Shown here: piece by piece, positions 1 to 5,198 of the stretch | Numbering within the stretch: position 1 is the first letter of the stretch | How the letters are laid out: each line of letters opens with the position of its first letter | DNA from: an uncultured Clostridia bacterium | Lineage (GTDB): Bacteria; Bacillota; Clostridia; TANB77; CAG-508 | Assembly: GCA_934179885.1 (NCBI GenBank) | Contig: CAKPQY010000067.1 | Coordinates: 1-5,222 of the forward strand | Reading direction: 5' to 3' | DNA: 5,222 bases | Notes under the pieces: generated by a model | Database searches by the model: none | The model's input: only the letters and a program-made list of their open reading frames with translations | What the model was told of the DNA's origin: nothing | Program-made: the position numbers and the translations under genes

Positions 1-3000
1 GTAATAACTAAAAATTGAGTATGTTCAGTAAATTTCTTTAAATATTCAGCATATCTAAATACATTTACATCATCTAAAGCTGCTTCAATTTCATCTAGAA
101 CACAGAATGGTGCTGGATTTATTTTCAAAATTGCAAATAGTAAAGCTATTGCTGTAAATGCTTTTTCTCCTCCTGATAATAGCATCATATTTTGTAATTT
201 CTTTCCTGGTGGTTGTACAGTAATTTCTATTCCACAGTCTAAAATATTATTTTCATCTTCAAGTATAAGTTCTGCCTTTCCTCCACCAAATAATTCTGCA
301 AATACTTCACCCAAGTTTTTATTAATTACTTTGAATTTTTCTTTAAATTGTTCTTTCATAATTTGAGTCATTTCAGAAATAACATTTCTTAGTTTGCTCA
401 TTGTATTTTCTAAATCTAATCTTTGTTCACTCATAAAGTCATATCTATCTTTTAAGTTTTTGTATTCTTCAATTGAATCTACATTAACACTTCCTAATTC
501 TTTAATTTCGGTTCTTAATGCATTTACTCTTCTTTGTGTTGTTTGAACATTTTCTGGTTTTTGATATTCTCCAACATTATTTGGTGTAAGTTCATATTCT
601 TCCCACATTTTATTGTAAATTCCATTAATGTCTTCTTCAATTTTTGTTTTCTTAACATCTAATTTTACAAGTTGGCCTTTTAAATCTTCAATTACTTTGA
701 ATTTGTCAGTTATTTCATTTTCTTGCTTTGCAAGTTTTTCGTTTTTCAAAGTTCTCTCTTGTTTTAACTCTTCAATTTTTGAACTACTATTTTGAACATT
801 TGCTTTAACTTCTTCAATTTTTTGACGTATATCTTGTATTGATTTTTCTAGATTTTCATTATCTACTTTGATTTGCTCTATTTGAGCCTTTTTATTTTCA
901 ATACTTTGGTTAGCATTTTCTAGTTCTTGATTAATTCTTTCTTGAATTTCTTGTATTGATGCTTCGCTTTCATCAAATGATGATACTGAAATTTTTAAGT
1001 TTGTAATATCAAAATTTAAATCATCAATATATTTTTGGTCATCTTTGTTAAGTTCTGCAAATTCTGCTATTATTTTTGAAAGCTCTTGATTTTGTTCAGC
1101 AATTTTATTTATTTCTACTTGTAAATTTCCTTTAGTTGATACTGCTTCTTCTTTTTGTTTTTCAAGATTTGCTTGTTCTTCTTTTAGTCTATTTAAGCGT
1201 TTTTGAAGTTTATCAATATTTTCATCTATTGAAATAACTTTTTGTTTTTCTGTTGCATATGTAATATCAATTTCTTGCAATTCTTTTTCTAGATTAGCAG
1301 ATAACTCTAAAATTCCTTCAATTGATTCTTCATAATTTTGTTTATCATTTTGTAATTTTTCTATTTTTTGTTTTAAATTATTGATTTCTTTTTCAAGTTT
1401 TTCAATTTCTTTTCCTCTACCTAGAATATTTACAGTTTTTTTAGCAACTGAACCACCTGTTATAGCTCCTGATGGATTAATTAAGTCACCTTCTGTTGTA
1501 ACAATTCTAAATGAATATCCATTTTGTTTTGCAAGTTTAATTGCTGTTTCCATATTATCAACAATAACTGTTCTTCCAAGTAAATTTAAGATAATTTGCT
1601 CATATTTTTTATTATATTTTACTAAATCTGATGCAATACCAATTAGACCTTTATCTTGCCCTTTTATTTTGTCTAATTTTTTACCTTTAACAGAAGAAAT
1701 TGGTAAAAATGATGCTCTTCCTAAATTATTTTTTCTTAAATGTTCAACTAATTTTTTTGCATCCTCTTCTGTTTCTGTTACGATATTTTGAAGACTTGCT
1801 CCTAAGCACATTTCAATTGCAGTTTCTAATTCATCTGGAACTTCAATAATATTTGCTAAAACACCATGCATTCCTTTTCCTAAATCTTTAATATTCTCGC
1901 AGTCTTGTAGCAAAGATTTTACACTTTTAATATAGCCATCTTTTTCTTTTTCTGTTTCAATTAAAAATTTTAGTTTTGACTCTTTTACTCTCATATCACT
2001 AGATAAAATGTTAATATTGCTTTCAAATGATTTTATTTTTTGATTTGCCTCTTCTCTTTGTTTTGCAACATCATCTAATGATTTTTGAGCCTTATTTTTC
2101 TTATTTTCTATTTCATTAAATTGCTTAGCTATGTCTTCTTTATTAAGACGTGTACTATCTAATTCGGAAATTGTTGATTGCATTTCTTGTTTGATTTGAG
2201 CTTGTCTTTTTTCATAGTTTTGATAATTAATATTTTGTGTATTGATATCTGATTGAAGTTCATATTTTTTGTCCGTATTTTGCTCTACAGTCTGTTTATA
2301 TCCTTCAATTTCTAGCTCTTTAGAAGATAATTTTTCAGTTAATTTATCAAGTTCTGCCTGTTTTTCATTTAACTCTTTTTCAAATTTTTCTTTGTTTTGT
2401 TTTAGGCTTTCTCTTCTTTGCTCTTTTTGTTCAATTTCTTCATTTAATTCTACGATTTTTGCATTTTGTTCTTCGATTTCTTTTGAATATCTTTCACTAT
2501 TTTCATTATTATTTGCAATTCTAGTTTTTGCCACATTTATGTCAGAATTTAATTGTTCAATTTGCTTTTGACTTTCAAATCCTATATTAGACATATTTTC
2601 AATTTCTTCTGTGATTTGGTCAATACTTTGTTTTAGTTCTTCTTTTAAAGCTTTTATTTTGTCTAATTTTTCTTCTTCATCATTAGACTGAGCTTGCATT
2701 ACATCAATTGATTTTATTAATTCTTCCAAGTCCTTTTTATATTTTTCAATGTTATATACAAATAAACCAATTTCAATATTTTTTAATTCTTCTCTTAAAT
2801 TCAAATATTTTTTAGCCTTATCAGCTTGCATTTGCAATGGCTCTAAATTTCCTTCAATTTCAGACAAAATATCATTTATTCTAAGAAGATTTAATTTAGT
2901 ATGCTCCAATTTTTTCTCAGACTCTTCTTTTCTAGTTCTATATTTTACAATTCCTGCTGCCTCTTCAAAAATATGTCTTCTATCTTCAGATTTATTACTT

Positions 3001-3449
3001 AAAATCTCATCAATTTTACCTTGTCCAATTATTGAATATCCATCTTTACCAATACCTGTATCCATAAATAGTTCTAATACATCTTTTAATCTACATGGAA
3101 CTTTATTTATATAATAACCAGTTTCACCACTTCTGTAAATCTTTCTTGTAACAGTAACTTCTGTATATTCAATTGGCAAAGCACCATCAGAATTATCAAA
3201 CACCAAAGAAGCCTCAGCAAAACCTAGAGACTTTCTGTTTTGAGTACCAGCAAATATGACATCTAATGATTTCGTTCCCCTTAGGGATTTCATACTTTGC
3301 TCCCCTAGCACCCATCTTATTGCATCTGATATATTACTTTTTCCTGAACCGTTTGGTCCTATTACTGTTGTAATTCCTGGCATTAGTTCTAATACTGTTT
3401 TATCTGCAAAGGATTTAAATCCTTGTAATTCTAATCTTTTTAAATACAT
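1..3449 (-). CDS. smc: Chromosome segregation/condensin protein SMC (3' end cut by window edge)
   Basis: SMC is the ATPase core of the bacterial condensin SMC-ScpAB, which loads on DNA and extrudes loops to organise and separate sister chromosomes. Translation gives 1149 complete codons without a stop. The N-terminal head starts MYLKRLELQGFKSFADKT, with Walker A GPNGSGKSN at residues 31-39 and the Q-loop IGQGKIDEI at 141-149. A charged coiled-coil arm covers about 170-510. The hinge is about 520-670, with GKGMHGV at 524-530 and GG at 665-666. The return coil is about 670-1010. The C-terminal head carries the ABC signature LSGGEKA at 1091-1097 and Walker B with D1119 and catalytic E1120. The frame ends at FLVI plus a partial codon, just before the expected H-loop, so about 30-40 residues are missing for a usual length near 1180. 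The ATG is fixed by the conserved N-terminus and by AAGGTG five or six bases upstream. rnc, a frequent upstream neighbour in Firmicutes, is absent here. Confidence 0.98.
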   Translation of the reverse strand, partial: MYLKRLELQGFKSFADKTVLELMPGITTVIGPNGSGKSNISDAIRWVLGEQSMKSLRGTKSLDVIFAGTQNRKSLGFAEASLVFDNSDGALPIEYTEVTVTRKIYRSGETGYYINKVPCRLKDVLELFMDTGIGKDGYSIIGQGKIDEILSNKSEDRRHIFEEAAGIVKYRTRKEESEKKLEHTKLNLLRINDILSEIEGNLEPLQMQADKAKKYLNLREELKNIEIGLFVYNIEKYKKDLEELIKSIDVMQAQSNDEEEKLDKIKALKEELKQSIDQITEEIENMSNIGFESQKQIEQLNSDINVAKTRIANNNENSERYSKEIEEQNAKIVELNEEIEQKEQRRESLKQNKEKFEKELNEKQAELDKLTEKLSSKELEIEGYKQTVEQNTDKKYELQSDINTQNINYQNYEKRQAQIKQEMQSTISELDSTRLNKEDIAKQFNEIENKKNKAQKSLDDVAKQREEANQKIKSFESNINILSSDMRVKESKLKFLIETEKEKDGYIKSVKSLLQDCENIKDLGKGMHGVLANIIEVPDELETAIEMCLGASLQNIVTETEEDAKKLVEHLRKNNLGRASFLPISSVKGKKLDKIKGQDKGLIGIASDLVKYNKKYEQIILNLLGRTVIVDNMETAIKLAKQNGYSFRIVTTEGDLINPSGAITGGSVAKKTVNILGRGKEIEKLEKEINNLKQKIEKLQNDKQNYEESIEGILELSANLEKELQEIDITYATEKQKVISIDENIDKLQKRLNRLKEEQANLEKQKEEAVSTKGNLQVEINKIAEQNQELSKIIAEFAELNKDDQKYIDDLNFDITNLKISVSSFDESEASIQEIQERINQELENANQSIENKKAQIEQIKVDNENLEKSIQDIRQKIEEVKANVQNSSSKIEELKQERTLKNEKLAKQENEITDKFKVIEDLKGQLVKLDVKKTKIEEDINGIYNKMWEEYELTPNNVGEYQKPENVQTTQRRVNALRTEIKELGSVNVDSIEEYKNLKDRYDFMSEQRLDLENTMSKLRNVISEMTQIMKEQFKEKFKVINKNLGEVFAELFGGGKAELILEDENNILDCGIEITVQPPGKKLQNMMLLSGGEKAFTAIALLFAILKINPAPFCVLDEIEAALDDVNVFRYAEYLKKFTEHTQFLVI

Positions 3450-3454
3450 TTTTT

Positions 3455-3460
3455 CACCTT
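3455..3460 (-). promoter_or_regulatory. Ribosome binding site of smc
   Basis: The minus strand reads AAGGTG followed by a short A-rich spacer to the ATG at 3449-3447. It supports the start chosen for smc, which also agrees with the conserved SMC N-terminus. Confidence 0.8.
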
Positions 3461-3464
3461 CTTG

Positions 3465-3489
3465 GTCATTAGGAACGGCCCTTTTTGAC
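3465..3489. repeat. GC-rich hairpin, possibly an interspersed REP-like repeat remnant
   Basis: An imperfect inverted repeat has outer arms GTCA (3465-3468) and TGAC (3486-3489), inner arms AGG (3471-3473) and CCT (3480-3482), and a six-base loop AACGGC. The core GGAACGGCCC stands out sharply in a spacer that is otherwise almost all A and T. In the smc transcript it would sit immediately upstream of the ribosome binding site. It resembles from memory short intergenic repeats of Clostridia with a GGGACGGTCC-like core next to TTTTTGACA. That family assignment is not proven by this single copy. Confidence 0.4.
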
Positions 3490-3518
3490 ACATTTTGTTT
3501 TTATTTTTTTCTTTGTTC

Positions 3519-3547
3519 ATTTTACTATATAAAAAGGCAAAAAGCAA
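3519..3547 (-). promoter_or_regulatory. Candidate sigma-A promoter of smc
   Basis: On the minus strand TTGCTT (3547-3542) lies 17 bases upstream of TAAAAT (3524-3519). The -10 matches five of six consensus bases; the -35 keeps only the TTG. It is the best candidate between the last upstream terminator and the smc start, and would give a leader of about 60 bases. The -35 falls inside the 3' arm of the terminator hairpin at 3542-3567. Confidence 0.4.
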
Positions 3548-3567
3548 GAAATTTTTACATCTTGCTT
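3542..3567 (-). terminator. Second Rho-independent terminator, minus strand
   Basis: The minus strand carries AAGCAAGA (3567-3560), a ten-base loop, then the perfect complement TCTTGCTT (3549-3542), followed by a T-rich tail interrupted by GCC (TTT GCC TTTTT). The plus-strand tail after the same hairpin is less T-rich, so minus is the favoured direction. It probably backs up the terminator at 3601-3638 and separates the Rpn-like unit from smc. Confidence 0.6.
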
Positions 3568-3600
3568 CTATTATTTTTCTCTATTATCTCAATTTAACAA

Positions 3601-3638
3601 AAGAAGCAATATAGTTTTTATTTGCTATATTACTTCTT
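3601..3638 (-). terminator. Rho-independent terminator of the Rpn-like gene
   Basis: The minus strand has a 14-base-pair stem: AAGAAGTAATATAG (3638-3625) against CTATATTGCTTCTT (3614-3601) with a ten-base loop. The single non-Watson-Crick pair is a U-G wobble in minus-strand RNA but a C-A mismatch in plus-strand RNA. The tail is TTGTTAAATT in the minus direction and A-rich in the plus direction. Both points place the terminator on the minus strand, about 20 bases after the TGA that closes the -1-frame extension of the Rpn-like gene. Confidence 0.75.
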
Positions 3639-3656
3639 AAAAAATTAATACTCTTA

Positions 3657-3758
3657 TCATAATTTTATCATTTGTTTTATTTTTTGTTTGCTAAAATGTG
3701 TTATTTCAGAAATTAAATCTACTGGCATATTTCTTTTTAGCATCTCTCTTATAATTTC
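3657..3758 (-). other. -1-frame C-terminal extension of the Rpn-like gene
   Basis: Reading in the -1 frame from GAA at 3758-3756 gives 33 codons to a TGA at 3659-3657. The peptide begins EIIREMLKRNMPVDL and ends KQMIKL. It has the usual look of the extreme C-terminus of Rpn-type proteins: after a charged EGR repeat linker, an amphipathic helix of the type (M)LK+G/N M and then a short helix-turn-helix-like segment (ISEITHFSKQKIKQM). Joined to codons 1-137 of the upstream frame it makes a 170-residue protein. The terminator follows this stop, not the zero-frame stop, which fits the extension being the original end of the gene. It is reached either by ribosomal frameshifting or only in an ancestor with one more A in the run. 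Confidence 0.6.
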
Positions 3759-4168
3759 TTTTTTTCTTCAATTCTTCCTTCATTTCTTCCTTCATTTCTT
3801 ATATCCTCGTTTTCTTCTCTTATTGTTTCTAAAATTTGTAGCATTTCTCTATCATCTCCTTTCAACTTTTTAATTAATTGTTCTGTTTTTTCATATCCAA
3901 CTTTTTCTCTTAATATTTTATCTAACGCTAAAAAAATTACTTCTTTTCCTTCTCCTTTGTATTCTTCCTTGTTACTATAAATTTCATCAACTACTTTATC
4001 TAAGCATTTCATCAAATCGTTGCCCTTTTTGTACTTTTCAATTAACATTAACTTAGATAAATCCTTATTTTTAAATTCTAAATAATCTTGATAACTAAAA
4101 AACTTTATATTATTTTCTACAAGATAATTATAAAACTCTTCCTCAAAATTTTCGTCATTAATATTCAT
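3749..4168 (-). CDS. Rpn/PDDEXK_2-like C-terminal-domain protein, zero frame; nuclease core absent
   Basis: This 139-codon ORF starts MNINDENFEEEF and ends EEKKKL at a TAA (3751-3749). I do not see a PD-(D/E)XK nuclease core. What is present resembles the part that follows that core in clostridial Rpn family (recombination-promoting nuclease/putative transposase) proteins: a segment DLSKLMLIEKYKKGNDLMKCLDKVV at about 37-60, a helical region ending MLQILETIREEN at about 108-120, and a charged repeat linker EGRNEGR at about 126-132. Family assignment is from pattern memory and is moderate. The start ATG has only a weak GAGAG upstream, but overlaps the stop of a 14-codon leader ORF as ATGA, which suggests translational coupling. 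The zero frame ends just after an A_AAA_AAG heptamer; the expected family C-terminus lies in the -1 frame. It may be a decaying remnant or a small recoded gene. Confidence 0.6.
   Translation of the reverse strand: MNINDENFEEEFYNYLVENNIKFFSYQDYLEFKNKDLSKLMLIEKYKKGNDLMKCLDKVVDEIYSNKEEYKGEGKEVIFLALDKILREKVGYEKTEQLIKKLKGDDREMLQILETIREENEDIRNEGRNEGRIEEKKKL
3758..3764 (-). promoter_or_regulatory. Candidate -1 frameshift slippery heptamer A_AAA_AAG
   Basis: On the minus strand the zero-frame codons GAA AAA AAG contain the heptamer A_AAA_AAG in the correct register for tandem -1 slippage, as in dnaX and many IS3-family elements. A Shine-Dalgarno-like AAGGA (3780-3776) ends 11 bases upstream, close to the spacing of the dnaX stimulator. 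The zero frame stops three codons after the heptamer, and the -1 frame continues for 33 sensible codons. A possible 8-bp downstream stem (3759-3752 with 3715-3708) starts too close to be a convincing stimulator. Confidence 0.5.
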
Positions 4169-4209
4169 TTTACATCTCTCTTTCTTTTTAATATTTTTTT
4201 ACTATTCAT
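4165..4209 (-). CDS. 14-codon leader ORF coupled to the Rpn-like gene
   Basis: The minus strand encodes MNSKKILKRKRDVK followed by TGA. The ATG (4209-4207) has a good ribosome binding site, TGGAG, six bases upstream, better than that of the downstream gene. The stop overlaps the next start as ATGA, a classic arrangement for translational coupling. The peptide is very basic (seven K/R in 14). Alternative reading: Rpn-type proteins often begin with a short lysine-rich segment containing KKxLxPKxD before VFK, so this could be the surviving original N-terminus of a gene that lost its nuclease core by internal deletion. No experimental sign of expression is visible in sequence. Confidence 0.45.
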   Translation of the reverse strand: MNSKKILKRKRDVK

Positions 4210-4215
4210 TTTATA

Positions 4216-4220
4216 CTCCA
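4216..4220 (-). promoter_or_regulatory. Ribosome binding site of the leader ORF
   Basis: TGGAG on the minus strand (4220-4216) is separated by six bases from the ATG at 4209. It is the only strong ribosome binding site in this transcription unit, since the 139-codon ORF has only a weak GAGAG. Confidence 0.6.
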
Positions 4221-4266
4221 AATATTTGTTATATGTAAATATTATTCTATTAATTTAATTAAGTAG

Positions 4267-4295
4267 ATTATAAAACTATCTTCACTTTTTGTCAA
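4267..4295 (-). promoter_or_regulatory. Consensus sigma-A promoter of the Rpn-like unit
   Basis: On the minus strand TTGACA (4295-4290) and TATAAT (4272-4267) are separated by exactly 17 bases, a perfect match to the housekeeping consensus. Transcription should begin near 4260, about 50 bases ahead of the leader ORF. Confidence 0.85.
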
Positions 4296-4378
4296 TATTT
4301 ATTTTGAAGTTAATATCTGTTTTTATTACCTTCTTTCACTTTAATTTAATTTTTTGGGATAATTTTTGATAAAAATAT

Positions 4379-4400
4379 TTGAATTAAAACTTGAATTAAA
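4379..4400. repeat. Short direct repeat TTGAATTAAA x2
   Basis: TTGAATTAAA occurs at 4379-4388 and again at 4391-4400, a period of 12 bases. The first copy can also pair with TTTAATTTAA at 4340-4349 (ten pairs including one U-G). It could be a regulator site or simply low-complexity AT-rich sequence. Confidence 0.4.
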
Positions 4401-4516
4401 TACATCTAGTATAATACTACAAAAAAACAAATTTTGCAAGAAAAACTCATCGCAAATTTCGACATTTTTCTACTCCTATCAATTATAAATTCGACTAAAC
4501 TGTACAAAAAAATCCC

Positions 4517-4545
4517 TTGACATCAATATCTATTTGGCATATACT
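4517..4545 (+). promoter_or_regulatory. Sigma-A promoter of the oxidoreductase gene
   Basis: TTGACA (4517-4522) and TATACT (4540-4545) are separated by 17 bases. The -35 is perfect and the -10 matches five of six. The predicted start of transcription is near 4552, giving a 5' leader of about 65 bases. Confidence 0.85.
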
Positions 4546-4564
4546 AAACACATAAAATAAAAGC

Positions 4565-4591
4565 TGTCAAAAGAACCAAATTCATTTGACA
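4565..4591. promoter_or_regulatory. Inverted repeat in the oxidoreductase leader, possible operator
   Basis: TGTCAAA (4565-4571) and TTTGACA (4585-4591) form a perfect 7-base inverted repeat around a 13-base centre, about 13-40 bases after the predicted transcription start. Each arm also fits the core TGTCRAA of the Spo0A box. No T-tract follows, so it is not a terminator. Confidence 0.45.
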
Positions 4592-4603
4592 ATTTAATAA
4601 AAA

Positions 4604-4609
4604 AGGAGG
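4604..4609 (+). promoter_or_regulatory. Ribosome binding site of the oxidoreductase gene
   Basis: A perfect AGGAGG lies seven bases before the ATG at 4617 and fixes this start. Confidence 0.95.
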
Positions 4610-4616
4610 CATTTAC

Positions 4617-5198
4617 ATGGACAACCTAATAGAAATTAGATGGCATGGTAGAGGCGGTCAAGGTGCAAAAACAGCATCATTATTACTAGCCGATGCAGCA
4701 TTTAATACTGGTAAATATATTCAAGGATTTCCTGAATATGGTCCAGAAAGAATGGGAGCACCAATTACTGCATATAACAGAATTAGTGACAAACCTATTA
4801 CAGTTCATAGTAATATTTATGAACCGGACTACGTAGTTGTAGTTGACGATACACTTTTAGATGTAGTTCCAGTTACAGCTGGATTAAAAGAAACAGGAGC
4901 AATTGTAATCAATACAACAAAATCACCTGAAATAGTAAAAAAATCTTTAAAAGGATATAATGGCAATATTTATACAATAGATGCAAGAAAAATATCAATA
5001 GAAACATTAGGAAAATATTTTCCAAATACTCCAATGCTTGCAGCTATAGTTAAAGTTAGTGGAATTATGGCAGATGAAGCTTTTTTAGAAGATATGAAAG
5101 GTTCATTCAAGCATAAATTTGCTAAAAAACCTGAAGTTATTGAAGGTAATATGAAAGCATTAGAAATGGCTTTAAAAGAAGTACAAAAAATTCAGTAG
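4617..5198 (+). CDS. 2-oxoacid:ferredoxin oxidoreductase gamma subunit (pyruvate/ketoisovalerate type)
   Basis: The product is the gamma subunit of a multi-subunit 2-oxoacid:ferredoxin oxidoreductase, a cytoplasmic enzyme that decarboxylates pyruvate or a branched-chain 2-oxoacid to the acyl-CoA with thiamine diphosphate and reduces ferredoxin. At 193 residues it has the usual length of a stand-alone gamma subunit and is one POR domain. It starts with EIRWHGRGGQGAKTAS (residues 6-21, GRGGQG at 11-16) and carries the family motif GFPEYGPERMGAPI at 37-50. There are no cysteine clusters; the iron-sulfur delta subunit and the alpha and beta catalytic subunits should be separate genes, most likely downstream outside the window. 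A strong promoter and AGGAGG precede it, so it is probably the first gene of the operon. Pyruvate (porC/porG) against ketoisovalerate (vorC) cannot be decided from gamma alone, so no symbol is given. Confidence 0.93.
   Translation: MDNLIEIRWHGRGGQGAKTASLLLADAAFNTGKYIQGFPEYGPERMGAPITAYNRISDKPITVHSNIYEPDYVVVVDDTLLDVVPVTAGLKETGAIVINTTKSPEIVKKSLKGYNGNIYTIDARKISIETLGKYFPNTPMLAAIVKVSGIMADEAFLEDMKGSFKHKFAKKPEVIEGNMKALEMALKEVQKIQ

Larger units (their letters stand above)
4210..4616. other. Divergent intergenic region between the Rpn-like unit and the oxidoreductase gene
   Basis: About 400 bases with no convincing gene on either strand and very high A+T. It holds the leftward promoter at 4267-4295 and the rightward promoter at 4517-4545, a 12-base-period direct repeat at 4379-4400, TGTCRAA-type motifs at 4458-4464 and 4490-4496, and the leader inverted repeat at 4565-4591. 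A small perfect hairpin, ATTTTT-gat-AAAAAT, lies at 4362-4376. I recognise no riboswitch, T-box, tRNA or small RNA here. Confidence 0.7.

Noticed and set aside
1381..1791. Plus-strand open frame of 136 codons
   Set aside because: It lies wholly inside smc, opposite the hinge-coding region, has no ribosome binding site, and its Phe/Ser/Leu-rich product is the usual antisense shadow of a Lys/Glu-rich coiled-coil gene.
2269..3114. Plus-strand open frames at 2269-2571 and 2749-3114
   Set aside because: Both are antisense to the smc N-terminal arm and head, with the same low-complexity Phe/Ser composition and no start signals.
3256..3597. Plus-strand open frame of 113 codons crossing the smc start
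   Set aside because: Its first part is the complement of the conserved SMC Walker A region and its end runs through the two-terminator spacer. No ribosome binding site is present.
3776..3800. Tandem repeat coding EGRNEGR considered as a possible phase-variable repeat
   Set aside because: The unit is 12 bases, a multiple of three, so copy-number change would not switch frame; EGR-type linkers are normal in this type of protein.
3688..3873. Plus-strand 61-codon Phe/Leu-rich frame that looks like a membrane peptide
   Set aside because: It is the complement of the Rpn-like gene, including the A-rich repeat linker; hydrophobicity comes from TTT/CTT complement of AAA/AAG codons.
4362..4376. Perfect ATTTTT-gat-AAAAAT hairpin considered as a terminator
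   Set aside because: The stem has only A-T pairs and there is no gene end nearby for it to serve.
4391..4415. Second rightward promoter, TTGAAT with TATAAT
   Set aside because: The -10 at 4410-4415 is perfect, but the spacer to TTGAAT is only 13 bases and there is no extended -10; the promoter at 4517-4545 is far better placed.
4430..4616. Riboswitch or T-box in the oxidoreductase upstream region
   Set aside because: No conserved riboswitch or T-box core was recognised, there is no terminator/antiterminator pair, and the predicted leader is only about 65 bases.
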